The notes beneath the pieces are model-generated. The model made no database searches and was not told where the DNA came from. It saw nothing but the letters and a program-made list of their open reading frames with translations. From assembly GCA_964640795.1 (NCBI GenBank), contig CAZXIN010000009.1, positions 62,001 through 126,000 on the forward strand: a stretch of 64,000 nucleotides of DNA, in the 5' to 3' direction. The DNA comes from M269 sp964640795. GTDB lineage: Bacteria > Pseudomonadota > Gammaproteobacteria > Enterobacterales > Alteromonadaceae. A program made the position numbers and the translations under genes. Of this stretch, positions 16,036 to 25,155 are shown piece after piece (the stretch's first letter is position 1; each line of letters starts with the position of its first letter).

Positions 16036-16848
16036 ATGAAAAAATTTTTTAAACGTCGATCTGTCTCGGCAGCTCTAGCGGCAACATTATTATTCTCTGC
16101 TAATACAGAAGCTACAGTCGTTCAAATTCAAACAGTCTTGGGTAATATCGATATCAACCTATTTGACGAAGCTACCCCAGAAACAGTGCGCAACTTCCTG
16201 AGTTATGTTAACTCCGGGGCTTATATGGACAACGTTGTTCATCGATCTGATCCAGCTTTCGTTATACAAGCTGGCGGTTTTAGATTTGATGATGCCTTTC
16301 CACCGGACCCGATCCCAACAGATCCTCCCGTCGTAAATGAGCCTACATTGTCCAATGTACAGGGCACTATTGCGATGGCAAAATTAGCAGGCAACCCCGA
16401 TAGTGCAACATCGCAATGGTTTATTAATTTGGTAGACAATAGCGCTAACTTAGATGTGAGCAATGGCGGATTTACTGCGTTTGGACAGATAATTGGTGAC
16501 GGTATGGAGGTTGTTGATGCCATTGTTGCTTTAGATCGCCTGAATGCTGGAGGTGCTCTTAATACGTTGCCGGTGCGTAGTTTTACACAAGAAGATGTTG
16601 ATGCTGGTAGGTTACCTGGCGCAGATAATCTAGTTATTATTACGGATGTCGTTGTTATTGATTCTGCGGTGGTCACTAACCCTGACATAGTGCCTGTTCC
16701 AAATACTTTGTTGAATGCTGGAGGAGGTGGTGGTAACCCAACACCACCCGATAATGGCAATGGTGGCGGTGGCGGCGGAGGTAGCGTCGGACTTTGGGCA
16801 TTCTTACTAGCTGGCATAACCTTTATGCGTAGAAAGTGGCTTCGCTAA
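16036..16848 (+). CDS. Secreted cyclophilin-type peptidyl-prolyl isomerase with GlyGly-CTERM tail
   Basis: A 270-residue protein. A signal peptide (MKKFFKRRS, then AALAATLLFSANTEA) precedes a cyclophilin domain at about 28-210 (TVLGNIDINLFDEATPETV, VVHRSDPAFVIQAGGF with the catalytic arginine, NPDSATSQWFINLVDN, GFTAFGQIIGDGM). After a linker there is a poly-glycine run, SVGLWAFLLAGI, and a final basic cluster RRKWLR. This is the three-part GlyGly-CTERM sorting signal cut by rhombosortase in organisms with type II secretion. The protein should therefore be exported, processed and probably placed at the cell surface. No neighbour explains its clients. A perfect hairpin lies 22 bases after the stop. 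Confidence 0.88.
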   Translation: MKKFFKRRSVSAALAATLLFSANTEATVVQIQTVLGNIDINLFDEATPETVRNFLSYVNSGAYMDNVVHRSDPAFVIQAGGFRFDDAFPPDPIPTDPPVVNEPTLSNVQGTIAMAKLAGNPDSATSQWFINLVDNSANLDVSNGGFTAFGQIIGDGMEVVDAIVALDRLNAGGALNTLPVRSFTQEDVDAGRLPGADNLVIITDVVVIDSAVVTNPDIVPVPNTLLNAGGGGGNPTPPDNGNGGGGGGGSVGLWAFLLAGITFMRRKWLR

Positions 16849-16870
16849 TTACACGATAATATGAACGTTT

Positions 16871-16900
16871 TTTCAGTCGTTGCTTCGACAACGACTGAAA
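16871..16900. terminator. Perfect 12-bp hairpin after the cyclophilin gene
   Basis: TTTCAGTCGTTG (16871-16882) pairs with CAACGACTGAAA (16889-16900) around a CTTCGA loop. The stem is long and perfect, but no T-run follows it on the plus strand; the T-run (GTTTTTT) precedes it. It may be a terminator or an mRNA 3' stabiliser. The terminator call is uncertain. Confidence 0.45.
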
Positions 16901-16961
16901 GATCTGACATGATCCCCATCCTATATAAATCCTAATCTATTGAAGTCAGGTCAATTCGTTG

Positions 16962-17183
16962 ATGGAAACTCAAATTGCTTATGCCTTTCGTTCAGGCCAG
17001 TCAGCTAACCGCTTTCTGAATGCATTAAAATCTGGCTATGTCGCCAATGTTAATGCGCAGTTATTTAAAGGAAGTGATACAGTTAAAGTGACCTACAGAA
17101 CGAGTTCGCTAGATTTCGATAATACAACATCAGAGCTAGACAGCTTGGCTGAGCGGTTTGATGGACGAGAAGTTTCTTTTTAA
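16962..17183 (+). CDS. Small unrecognised protein (73 residues)
   Basis: A short basic-then-acidic protein beginning METQIAYAFRSGQ and ending SLAERFDGREVSF. There is no signal peptide, membrane segment or motif that I recognise. ATG 16962 is preceded by CAGG at a fair distance; a TTG directly before it (16959) would add one residue. It lies 33 bases upstream of the anion transporter gene on the same strand, so the two may be cotranscribed. The composition looks like a real small protein, with a KVTYRTSS strand and an amphipathic C-terminal helix. Coding status is moderately supported. Confidence 0.55.
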   Translation: METQIAYAFRSGQSANRFLNALKSGYVANVNAQLFKGSDTVKVTYRTSSLDFDNTTSELDSLAERFDGREVSF

Positions 17184-17216
17184 ACTACCCACTTATTTAA
17201 TCGAAGGGGATTTTCT

Positions 17217-18593
17217 ATGCCGATAAAGATTTCTATTATCCCCTTTGCTGTTATTAGCTCAGCCTTATTAGGTATGGCGGTTCATTGGGCTGGACAGACC
17301 GATGCTATTGCTTGGACTGCAGCGATTACCCTTTTTACAGCCATCTTATGGGCAACTGAAGCCTTACCGATCCCTGCTACGTCATTGATTCCTTTTGTTG
17401 CTTTCCCTATGGCTGGTGTGATTACACATCGAGAGGCTGCGTCTTCATTAGGTAGTCATGTGATTTTGTTGTTAATGGGCGCTTTCATGCTTTCCAAAGG
17501 GCTTGAGAAGTCAGATATACATAAGCGATTTGCTTTGTATATGGTTAAAGCAACAGGAACGCACAGTGCAAGACGTTTGGTGATGGGGTTTATGTTGACG
17601 GCTGCATTGTTAAGTATGTGGATTTCTAATACAGCAACAACGCTGGTATTGTTACCTATAGCATTAGCGATATTGCCTGCTATTAACAATCCAAGGTTAG
17701 TCGTGGCTATACTTCTAGGCATTGCTTATGCCGCTAGCTTAGGTGGAGTATCTACGCCTATTGGTACGCCTCCCAATATTATCTTCGTCAGTGTATACGC
17801 AGAAACAATCGGAAAAGAGATCAATTTTCTGGATTGGATGAAGACAGGTGTACCTATCGTTGCTTTATCTATACCGGTGATGGCGATTTGGCTTACACGT
17901 CACTTAGGTAGTGTCGGAGAAATTAAGCTTCCTGCATCGGGTGCTTGGAGTATTGCAGAGAAGCGTATCCTTATCATTTTCGGCACTGTTGCAATCGCTT
18001 GGGTTTTTCGACCTTTTTGGACGGGATGGCTAGGTTTAACAACAGTGGGTGACAGTACGGTGGCGTTAGCTGGCGTTGTCGCCATGTTCATGACTCGAAA
18101 TGGCAAGGTTGAGAATGACAAACCCGGACACTTATTGGATTGGCCTACAGCGAACTCAATTCCTTGGGGGATGTTGCTATTGTTTGCTGGGGGGATTTGT
18201 ATTGCCAAAGCTTTTGCAAGTTCAGGCTTAAGTGATTTACTTGGTGAGGCCTTAGGAGGCTTATCAACGTTGCCTGTTGTTTTACTTATTCTGTCTATTT
18301 GTTTATTCGTGACATTCTTAACTGAGATTATGTCTAATACAGCAACGGCTACATTGCTTATGCCAATATTGGCGAGTGCGGCTCTTGCCGTTAATGTGGA
18401 TCCTAAATTATTAATGATCCCAGCCGTCATTAGCTCTAGCTGTGCTTTTATGTTACCTGTCGCTACTGCGCCTAATGCAATTGTGTATGGTAGTGAAAAA
18501 ATTGCCATGAAGACAATGATGCGAGAAGGGGTGGTATTGAATATTTTCGTCGCAATTATTGTTACTTTAGTGTCCTGGATAACCTTGGTCTAG
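17217..18593 (+). CDS. DASS/SLC13-family Na+:dicarboxylate or sulfate symporter
   Basis: A 458-residue polytopic transporter. It has both SNT motifs of the divalent anion:Na+ symporter family: WISNTATTLVLLPIA in the first half and EIMSNTATATLLMPI in the second. GVSTPIGTPPNIIFV, the conserved loop of the first repeat, is also present. It acts in the inner membrane, importing dicarboxylates, tricarboxylates or similar anions with sodium. AAGGGGA precedes the ATG. Upstream is a small unknown gene; downstream is a convergent gene more than 130 bases away. Which anion it carries cannot be told from sequence. Confidence 0.92.
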   Translation: MPIKISIIPFAVISSALLGMAVHWAGQTDAIAWTAAITLFTAILWATEALPIPATSLIPFVAFPMAGVITHREAASSLGSHVILLLMGAFMLSKGLEKSDIHKRFALYMVKATGTHSARRLVMGFMLTAALLSMWISNTATTLVLLPIALAILPAINNPRLVVAILLGIAYAASLGGVSTPIGTPPNIIFVSVYAETIGKEINFLDWMKTGVPIVALSIPVMAIWLTRHLGSVGEIKLPASGAWSIAEKRILIIFGTVAIAWVFRPFWTGWLGLTTVGDSTVALAGVVAMFMTRNGKVENDKPGHLLDWPTANSIPWGMLLLFAGGICIAKAFASSGLSDLLGEALGGLSTLPVVLLILSICLFVTFLTEIMSNTATATLLMPILASAALAVNVDPKLLMIPAVISSSCAFMLPVATAPNAIVYGSEKIAMKTMMREGVVLNIFVAIIVTLVSWITLV

Positions 18594-18729
18594 CACAAGA
18601 TAAGTGGCTGATGGCAATGGGCTAGAGCGTTTTGCTCTTTACTCATACCTTTTGAGTTATCCTCGATAGGTCTGCAAGCCCAAAAGGGTTTATTTAGAAT
18701 AAAACTGGAACACGAAAGACTAACCCGCT

Positions 18730-19260
18730 CTAAGGAACTATGGTTTCATCAATATCTTGTTGTTGGTTAAGCCAGCGTGCAGTCACGAAGAAATAATCAG
18801 ACAATCTATTGGTGTAGCGCAGACAAATTGAAGGAACAGGGTGTTCTTCTTGTAAATGGACTAGCTGACGCTCAGCTCTTCTAGCTACAGTGCGGCAAAT
18901 ATGAGCTTGAGAAGCTGCTTGACACCCTCCAGGTAGGATAAAGTGTGTTTGTGGCGGCAATGCTTCAGTCATATCGTCAATATGCTGTTCTAAAGCAGTA
19001 ATATCTTCTTCCACTAGTTTTGTATCTGCTGAAATAGCAAAGCCAATCTGAAATAAGGCGTGTTGTATTTTGTGTAGCTGAACTCGCAAGCTTTCAACTT
19101 TTTGATTAGGGATTAAGCTGATGAGCATGCCAGTATGTGCGTTCAATTCATCGAGTGTTCCGTAACTCTCTAAAATAGGATCATCTTTTTTCAGTCGCAG
19201 TGTTTGTTTGGCATAAACCTGTGTTTCGCCTTTATCACCTGTTTTAGTGTAAATCTTCAT
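18730..19260 (-). CDS. Cob(I)alamin adenosyltransferase, PduO type
   Basis: A 176-residue ATP:cob(I)alamin adenosyltransferase that makes adenosylcobalamin from ATP and reduced corrinoid. The N-terminus MKIYTKTGDKGETQVY is the ATP-binding segment of the PduO/MMAB family. LDELNAHTG, CRTVARRAERQLVHL and RYTNRLSDYFFVTARW are the other conserved blocks. It is cytoplasmic and trimeric in known cases. Its ATG follows the csiV stop by 3 bases, so it is the third gene of the mfd operon. No cobalamin synthesis gene is nearby, so it most likely serves salvage of imported corrinoid. Confidence 0.92.
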   Translation of the reverse strand: MKIYTKTGDKGETQVYAKQTLRLKKDDPILESYGTLDELNAHTGMLISLIPNQKVESLRVQLHKIQHALFQIGFAISADTKLVEEDITALEQHIDDMTEALPPQTHFILPGGCQAASQAHICRTVARRAERQLVHLQEEHPVPSICLRYTNRLSDYFFVTARWLNQQQDIDETIVP

Positions 19261-19263
19261 AAA

Positions 19264-20706
19264 TTACTCTTCGCTATTTCTCGGAGGGTGATACCTCCTC
19301 AATTGCACAATAAGACCAAATGCAGGGTGATCAAAATAATGAATTTGTTTACTAATTATTCGGCGCAATTGTTTGAACTGATAACTATGCAAAAAAGCTT
19401 CAGGGTCTTCATTTAATGATGAGCCGAAGTCCTGAAATACAGCCAACTCACTGTCAACAGGCAAATCTCCTGGTTGTCTGTAGTTGAGTTCACTGTCCAC
19501 ATGTAGGTAAGGAACGCCACCTAACAACTGAAGATAGACCTTAAACAACCCATCAATTTCCCAAACAGGAGGATAGTAGGTTTGTTCTTGAGCAATGTCA
19601 TTTTGTTCAGCGACATAACCGTTTTTCATCACCGCCATTTCACTTTCAAACAAAATCTGATCTATTGATCTTGTCGATGATTCCCCTTGAATGATTGACG
19701 AAACTTGATCGATTAAACTGTTCTCTTCATTGAGTGACACAACATCTGTTCCGTTTTTATCGTCTGACTGTAGATGATGAAGAGGGTGTTTTTCTCCATT
19801 AATCTGATAGTCATTCCCATAGTTTTTGCCAGCTAATAGCCTGAATGATTTTGCTTTACTCCGACCAAACAATACCTGCTGACGCCAAGCCATATGAGAG
19901 ACGATTCTGACGCCACGTTGACGGTTGAGATCCCTCGCCATGGTTCTTAGTTGAAAGCTTTCTTGAGGGAGTAAGTATGGCTTGCCCGTATAATTTCTAT
20001 AAGGCGGGTCCATACTATGTGGCGTTCGCTCTATGATTTTTGGAGACAGCTTAAAAGGTGTCAGAAGATCTGGTAGATACCGTGTTTCCCTTTCAAATTG
20101 ACAAGCCGTCGAGTTTAATGGTGCTACATCTAACCAAGTAATGTCGTGATCAGCTGGTAAGAGTAATTTATTAAATGCTTCCCCTAATGTTTGCTCGTCT
20201 ATCGCGGTATTTTGTGAAGAACTTAATAAATCGTCTGCTGTACCTTGCGCCTCTCTTTCAAACTGCAAGAACAATTCGTCAGTCGTATTGGCTTCGGTCA
20301 AGTCTTCATTGGCAATAATGCCATCTTCCGTTAGCAAATCACTAGAATGTTCATTTTCTTGAGCTAATACTTCCTTAGCGCTTTCTAAGTCGGACAAGAT
20401 TCTTTTCAGGTTATCATGTGATGGTAGTGGCTCAGCCTGAGGGTAGCAAAGTGGTAGGCTGCTTTTGACGTAATCTATATCAGGGAAGATGTAAGGTGTG
20501 AACAAATCAACACTTGATTGGGTATCAATAGGTTTCCATGGGCCGAAATTCTCATCCAGTTCTTGTGCAGATGTTAATTGCTTAAAAACAATGACTTCTA
20601 CATCGAACCACCATTGCTGCTGAGCCTGTATAGGTAATATAAAGGTTGAAGTTGCTATAAAACCAAAAACCTTTATCAATGTTGATGTTGAAAGAGTTAA
20701 CTTCAT
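19264..20706 (-). CDS. csiV: CsiV-family periplasmic protein
   Basis: A 480-residue exported protein. A signal peptide (TLIKVFGFIATSTFILPIQAQ) precedes QQWWFDVEVIVFKQ, the hallmark N-terminus of CsiV. The C-terminal block IHYFDHPAFGLIVQLRRYHPP is the conserved strand of the family. Pseudomonas CsiV is a peptidoglycan-associated partner of cell-wall enzymes; the name here is by family only. The middle region is long, acidic and Gln/Glu-rich (residues about 110-190), probably a disordered insert. The ATG overlaps the mfd stop by one base (TAATG), so the two genes are translationally coupled. Confidence 0.85.
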   Translation of the reverse strand: MKLTLSTSTLIKVFGFIATSTFILPIQAQQQWWFDVEVIVFKQLTSAQELDENFGPWKPIDTQSSVDLFTPYIFPDIDYVKSSLPLCYPQAEPLPSHDNLKRILSDLESAKEVLAQENEHSSDLLTEDGIIANEDLTEANTTDELFLQFEREAQGTADDLLSSSQNTAIDEQTLGEAFNKLLLPADHDITWLDVAPLNSTACQFERETRYLPDLLTPFKLSPKIIERTPHSMDPPYRNYTGKPYLLPQESFQLRTMARDLNRQRGVRIVSHMAWRQQVLFGRSKAKSFRLLAGKNYGNDYQINGEKHPLHHLQSDDKNGTDVVSLNEENSLIDQVSSIIQGESSTRSIDQILFESEMAVMKNGYVAEQNDIAQEQTYYPPVWEIDGLFKVYLQLLGGVPYLHVDSELNYRQPGDLPVDSELAVFQDFGSSLNEDPEAFLHSYQFKQLRRIISKQIHYFDHPAFGLIVQLRRYHPPRNSEE

Positions 20707-23700
20707 TAAGCTGCGCTTACCTGTCCTGCAAATTGCTCCAACATATTGCTGACGAGTTTAACACGCTCTTCACTGTCAGGTTGTTTTATTGCAAACTTTA
20801 AGCGTTGCGGTCCATCAAAACGATAAATATTGGGCTGTGTTTGAATCAATTTAATAATAAATCCTGGATCAATAGAGGTGTCAGCGCTAAACTCAACAAA
20901 TCCGCCTTGTGCGCTCATTTCTATTTTATCTATTCCAAGTGTTGATGACATCAACTTCATTTCAGCAAGTTGCAAGAGGTTTTTAGCAGCTATAGGCAGT
21001 AAACCAAAACGATCAATAAGTTCGATCTGTACTTCTTTAATGGCTGTAGGCGTCTTGCAGCTAGCAACTTTCTTATATAAAGACAATCTTGTATTTACAT
21101 CGGGAATGTAATCTTCAGGGAGTAAAGCGGGGATTCTCAACTCAATCTCTGTTTGTTTAGCTAATACATCCTCCAAAGACGGCTCTTTACCTTCCTTAAG
21201 CGCCGCTACTGCTTGGTCGAGCATTTCCATGTACAGGCTAAAACCGACGGTTGAAATTTGCCCAGATTGTCCATCTCCCAATAATTCGCCTGCACCACGA
21301 ATTTCCAGATCGTGCGTTGCTAGTGCAAAGCCTGCTCCAAGATCTTCCAGTGAAGATATGGCTTCTAGGCGTTTTCTTGCATCCTTAGTCATGCGCTTGG
21401 GGTGAGGGGCAAGCAAATAGGCATAGGCTTGATGGTGAGAACGACCTACACGCCCTCTAAGTTGATGTAACTGTGCTAGACCAAGGTGATCTGCTCGGTC
21501 CATAATAATGGTGTTCGCTGTAGGTACGTCAATGCCTGTTTCAATGATGGTTGTACATACCAAGACATTAAAACGTTGATGATAAAAATCAGACATGACT
21601 TGCTCAAGTTCCTTTTCTCGCATTTGCCCATGACCAATACTAATGCGCGCCTCTGGCACAAACTCAGCAAGCTCCTGAGCGGTACGTTCTATGGTGTCCA
21701 CTTCGTTATGTAAGAAGTAAACTTGGCCACCACGCATGATTTCTCGCATAATGGCTTCGCGTATGACTTCTTTATCACGTTGCTGAACGAAAGTTTTTAT
21801 TGCGAGACGTTTGGCTGGGGGAGTGGCAATGATTGATAAATCACGCATGCCACTTAATGCCATATTAAGCGTCCTCGGAATAGGTGTAGCTGTCAGTGTT
21901 AGGATATCCACTTCAGCTCTTAACGCTTTAAACTTATCTTTCTGACGAACACCAAACCGATGTTCTTCATCGATGATAACTAAACCCAAGTCAGCAAATT
22001 TAATATCTTCGGATAGAAGTTTGTGTGTGCCGACCACTATATCGACTTTGCCCGTTACTAAGTCTTGCATCGTTTGCTTTTGCTCTTTAGCAGAAAGGAA
22101 GCGAGAAAGTACTTCAATTCTAAAGGGCCAATCGGCAAATCGATCTTTGAAGTTTTCAAAATGTTGTTGCGCAAGTAGTGTGGTCGGTACAAGGATAGCA
22201 ACTTGACGACCTTGGTTAGCAGCAACGAATGCAGCACGCATAGCGACTTCAGTTTTACCGAAACCGACATCACCACAAACCAGCCTATCCATAGCATTAG
22301 GGCTACCCATGTCATTGATAACTGCATTAATTGCTTTTATTTGGTCATCTGTTTCTTCAAAGGGAAAGCTGTCTCCAAAACTCTGATATTCCTGCCAAGA
22401 AATTGAGTACGCGTAACCCGGTTTGGCTGCACGCTTAGCATAAACATCAAGTAATTGTGCGGCTACATCTCGTACCTTCTCGGCCGCCTTCTTTTTGGCC
22501 TTAGCCCAACTATCGCTTCCGAGAGAATGTAAGGGAGCATGGTCTAAATCCCCACCACTGTATCGACTAATGAGGTGCAAGGATGCAACGGGTACATAGA
22601 GTTTAGCTTCTTTGGCGTACTCAATGGTGAGGTATTCTGTAGTAACTCCACCAGCATCTAGCGTTTGTAAACCTAGGTATCGACCGACGCCATGATCAAG
22701 GTGAACAACGGGTTGCCCAATAGAGAGCTCTGCTAAGTTGCGAATAACCGCATTTTCATCGGTGGCTTGTCGCTTCTCTCTGAGCCGACGTTGGCTTATC
22801 TTGTGGCCTAGTAACTCAGTTTCTGTAATAAACGCGAGTTTGCAGCTCTCATCAAACATTAAGAAACTATGTTCAGCTAAACCGATACAAATACCCAAAG
22901 TTTCGCTCGAATTAATGAAATCACTTAATGTTTCGAAGGTCTTGGGTTTAATTTGCCCTTTAGCAAGGAGTTCGAGTAGGGTTTCTCTGCGTCCTTGAGA
23001 TTCGGCACTAAAAAGTACTTTGTATCCAGTACGTTGCCACTCCGCTAATCGCTGAACAACAGATGCAAGTGGCATTTTTGATTGTGGCTTTACGGCGATA
23101 TCTTGCATGCGTTCCGTTAGGAAATTAGTGATACCTGCTTTTTCGTCAAGCTTGTCATGCTCAATACTAATCCGTGGCCATTTTTTGATATCCGCAAAAA
23201 ATTCTTCGAAGCGCAAGAAGAGCTTTGCGGGCGGCAATAAAGGGCGCATATTGTCATAGCGGCGTTGTTCATAACGGTTGTCGAGATCTTTCCAGAAGAA
23301 CTCTACTGAGCCTTGTAAATCGCCATGTAGCATCAAGTGTGTGTCTGGGTGCAAATAATCAAATAATGTTGCTGTCTCTTCGAAAAACAGAGGTAAGTAA
23401 TACTCAATACCACCTGGCATAATGCCTTTCTGCACTTGTTGGTATATAGAGTCTTTACTGTTAACAAAACCATTGCCGTTATCGAACTCTGCCAAATAGT
23501 TTAGCTTGAATCGCTCTAATGCTTTCTTATCTGTAGGGAATTCATGCGCGGGTAGCATATGAATATGCTCAACAGCTTCTGAGGAGCGTTGATTGTCAGG
23601 ATCAAAAAGCCTGATACTATCAATTTCATCATCAAATAGATCGATACGAAACGGAAACTCAGTACCCATAGGGTACAAGTCAATGATACTGCCTCTTATG

Positions 23701-24230
23701 CTGCATTCACCATGATGCATGACTTGGTTGACTTGTTGATATCCAGAGCGCTCCAAGCCTCGCCGAAAATGATCAATGTCGAGTTTCTGTCCGACCTCTA
23801 ACATCAATAAATATTGACTAAGGTAATCCGTTGGTGCGATACGTAGCAGTAACGTATTGACCGGAATAATGAAAATAGCCGGGGTAGGTTGGGTTAGTTG
23901 GTAAAGTGTTTGCAACCGCTGCGAAATGATATCTTGATGAGGCGAAAACGTATCGTATGGCAATGTCTCCCAATCGGGTAAGACATTAATCGTCAGATTT
24001 GCCTGAGGTCGTTGCAAAAAGAATGTTAACTCTTTTTCGAGTTTTAGCGCTGAAGGGGTATCAGCTGTCACCAAAACTAAGGCACCTTTTAAAGACATAG
24101 CTGCATTTGCGGCTGCCATTGCTAGGCTGCTACCTTGAAGGTTCCCCCAATGGATGTGATCGCTTTTACTTTTAGGTAGTGTTGGTGAAAAAATACTTTG
24201 AGACATAGTAAGGGACTGCTGATTTTCCAT
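20706..24230 (-). CDS. mfd: Transcription-repair coupling factor
   Basis: A 1174-residue helicase-like translocase, close to the length of the E. coli protein. The N-terminal UvrB-homology region (about 20-370) has DYLSQYLLMLEVGQKLD and RRGLERSGYQQV. The RNA polymerase-interacting domain follows (PVVHLDHGVGRYLGLQTL). The motor has Walker A GDVGFGKTEVAMRAA near residue 650, the DEEH box VIIDEEHRFGVRQ, TATPIPRTLNMALSG and QLRGRVGRS. The C-terminal domain ends in an Mfd-typical UvrB-regulating module. It removes RNA polymerase stalled at lesions and recruits UvrA. It is the first gene of mfd-csiV-adenosyltransferase. The ATG at 24230 is the first start in frame with the family N-terminus close behind. 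Confidence 0.98.
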   Translation of the reverse strand: MENQQSLTMSQSIFSPTLPKSKSDHIHWGNLQGSSLAMAAANAAMSLKGALVLVTADTPSALKLEKELTFFLQRPQANLTINVLPDWETLPYDTFSPHQDIISQRLQTLYQLTQPTPAIFIIPVNTLLLRIAPTDYLSQYLLMLEVGQKLDIDHFRRGLERSGYQQVNQVMHHGECSIRGSIIDLYPMGTEFPFRIDLFDDEIDSIRLFDPDNQRSSEAVEHIHMLPAHEFPTDKKALERFKLNYLAEFDNGNGFVNSKDSIYQQVQKGIMPGGIEYYLPLFFEETATLFDYLHPDTHLMLHGDLQGSVEFFWKDLDNRYEQRRYDNMRPLLPPAKLFLRFEEFFADIKKWPRISIEHDKLDEKAGITNFLTERMQDIAVKPQSKMPLASVVQRLAEWQRTGYKVLFSAESQGRRETLLELLAKGQIKPKTFETLSDFINSSETLGICIGLAEHSFLMFDESCKLAFITETELLGHKISQRRLREKRQATDENAVIRNLAELSIGQPVVHLDHGVGRYLGLQTLDAGGVTTEYLTIEYAKEAKLYVPVASLHLISRYSGGDLDHAPLHSLGSDSWAKAKKKAAEKVRDVAAQLLDVYAKRAAKPGYAYSISWQEYQSFGDSFPFEETDDQIKAINAVINDMGSPNAMDRLVCGDVGFGKTEVAMRAAFVAANQGRQVAILVPTTLLAQQHFENFKDRFADWPFRIEVLSRFLSAKEQKQTMQDLVTGKVDIVVGTHKLLSEDIKFADLGLVIIDEEHRFGVRQKDKFKALRAEVDILTLTATPIPRTLNMALSGMRDLSIIATPPAKRLAIKTFVQQRDKEVIREAIMREIMRGGQVYFLHNEVDTIERTAQELAEFVPEARISIGHGQMREKELEQVMSDFYHQRFNVLVCTTIIETGIDVPTANTIIMDRADHLGLAQLHQLRGRVGRSHHQAYAYLLAPHPKRMTKDARKRLEAISSLEDLGAGFALATHDLEIRGAGELLGDGQSGQISTVGFSLYMEMLDQAVAALKEGKEPSLEDVLAKQTEIELRIPALLPEDYIPDVNTRLSLYKKVASCKTPTAIKEVQIELIDRFGLLPIAAKNLLQLAEMKLMSSTLGIDKIEMSAQGGFVEFSADTSIDPGFIIKLIQTQPNIYRFDGPQRLKFAIKQPDSEERVKLVSNMLEQFAGQVSAA

Positions 24231-24326
24231 ATAAATTTATAACTAACCCCAATGAAGCGTTAAGTGATGCATTTGAGTACATCTGCTGTCGCTCATTCAT
24301 TGAAACAGGTTTACATTGGGAATGTA

Positions 24327-24926
24327 TTAGGGTTCTTGAATTCTTGGTTTAGCTCGCCTTTTTAATTGTTGTGTTTGTAGATGCAAGCTAGCTTTGACAA
24401 GAATATCCTGATCTTGCTCTCGGATCGACGCAAATGTTAGAGAAATGTGGTATTTATCGTCCACTTGCTGACAATCAATGACTTCTGCATAGGCGTATAT
24501 TGCGCTTGCTTCTTCAACCAAAAATACTTTAACTTCTAGTTTTTTTTCTATAGCCAACGGCTCTTCACTGATGACTTTGAGTCCACTGCCGCCAAATTCG
24601 ATACCCTGATATTGATGTCTTTCATCATCCTGTTGCTGCAATACGTAAGACATAATTAAATCGATCTTTCGATTTTGCATATTTAAGAAGGCTGCAAGTT
24701 GTTCTGCATGCTCTCCCAGAACTCGCAGTGGACGAAGAACTTTGCTATCTATTTCTGACATCTCGCTAGCAATAACAAAAGGGTGAGGCATATGGTCGGT
24801 CAGATCTTCTGCTTCAGGAACAATAAAGCCGTCTGCGATAGGTTTCATGTTGACTTGTATCGCATGTTTAATGGTAAAAAACTCGTGAAATTGCTCTCGT
24901 TTTTGTTCTAACGTTAATTTTTGCAT
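24327..24926 (-). CDS. PilZ-like domain protein
   Basis: A 199-residue soluble protein. EFGGSGLKVISEEPL followed by LEVKVFLVEE and EVIDCQ-type strands resembles a PilZ beta-barrel (D/NxSxxG-like turn). However, a clear RxxxR arginine pair before it is missing, so binding of c-di-GMP in the standard way is doubtful. The N-terminal half is helical (KREQFHEFF, LAAFLNMQNRKIDLIMSYVL). GAGAGGAAG gives a good ribosome site for the ATG. Proteins of this kind lie next to mfd and lolCDE in related genomes. It is divergent from lolC with 229 bases between them, in which I see no clear operator. Confidence 0.65.
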   Translation of the reverse strand: MQKLTLEQKREQFHEFFTIKHAIQVNMKPIADGFIVPEAEDLTDHMPHPFVIASEMSEIDSKVLRPLRVLGEHAEQLAAFLNMQNRKIDLIMSYVLQQQDDERHQYQGIEFGGSGLKVISEEPLAIEKKLEVKVFLVEEASAIYAYAEVIDCQQVDDKYHISLTFASIREQDQDILVKASLHLQTQQLKRRAKPRIQEP

Positions 24927-25155
24927 ACTTCCTCTCTCGCCGCGGTTTGCTGCCGACTGCTAGGGCTTATTGTTCTTTACTATTTATTTTTGCTTACTAT
25001 TTTGTAGGTTGTACGGCGACAATCTTACACGTATTATTGCGCTTATTAATTTTCCATCATACTGGACCTAGCCCAAGTCATAAACCATGACATTGTTAAA
25101 AGGGCAGATGTAAGGCTTTTTTTATCAAATTTCACACGTTACCGAATCTCATAGT

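Noticed and set aside
16239..16817. Minus-strand open frame opposite the cyclophilin gene
   Set aside because: The proline- and alanine-rich translation is what the glycine-rich sense gene produces in antisense; there is no ribosome site or known domain.
17900..18508. Long minus-strand open frame opposite the DASS transporter
   Set aside because: Antisense shadow of a hydrophobic gene; no domain, and the sense gene has two clear SNT motifs.
18624..18638. AGAGC-GTTTT-GCTCT hairpin after the DASS gene
   Set aside because: The stem is only 5 bp and only two further T follow it before ACTC; too weak to call a terminator.
24927..25155. Possible operator between the PilZ-like gene and lolC
   Set aside because: I found no palindrome, direct repeat or convincing promoter pair in this 229-bp divergent gap.
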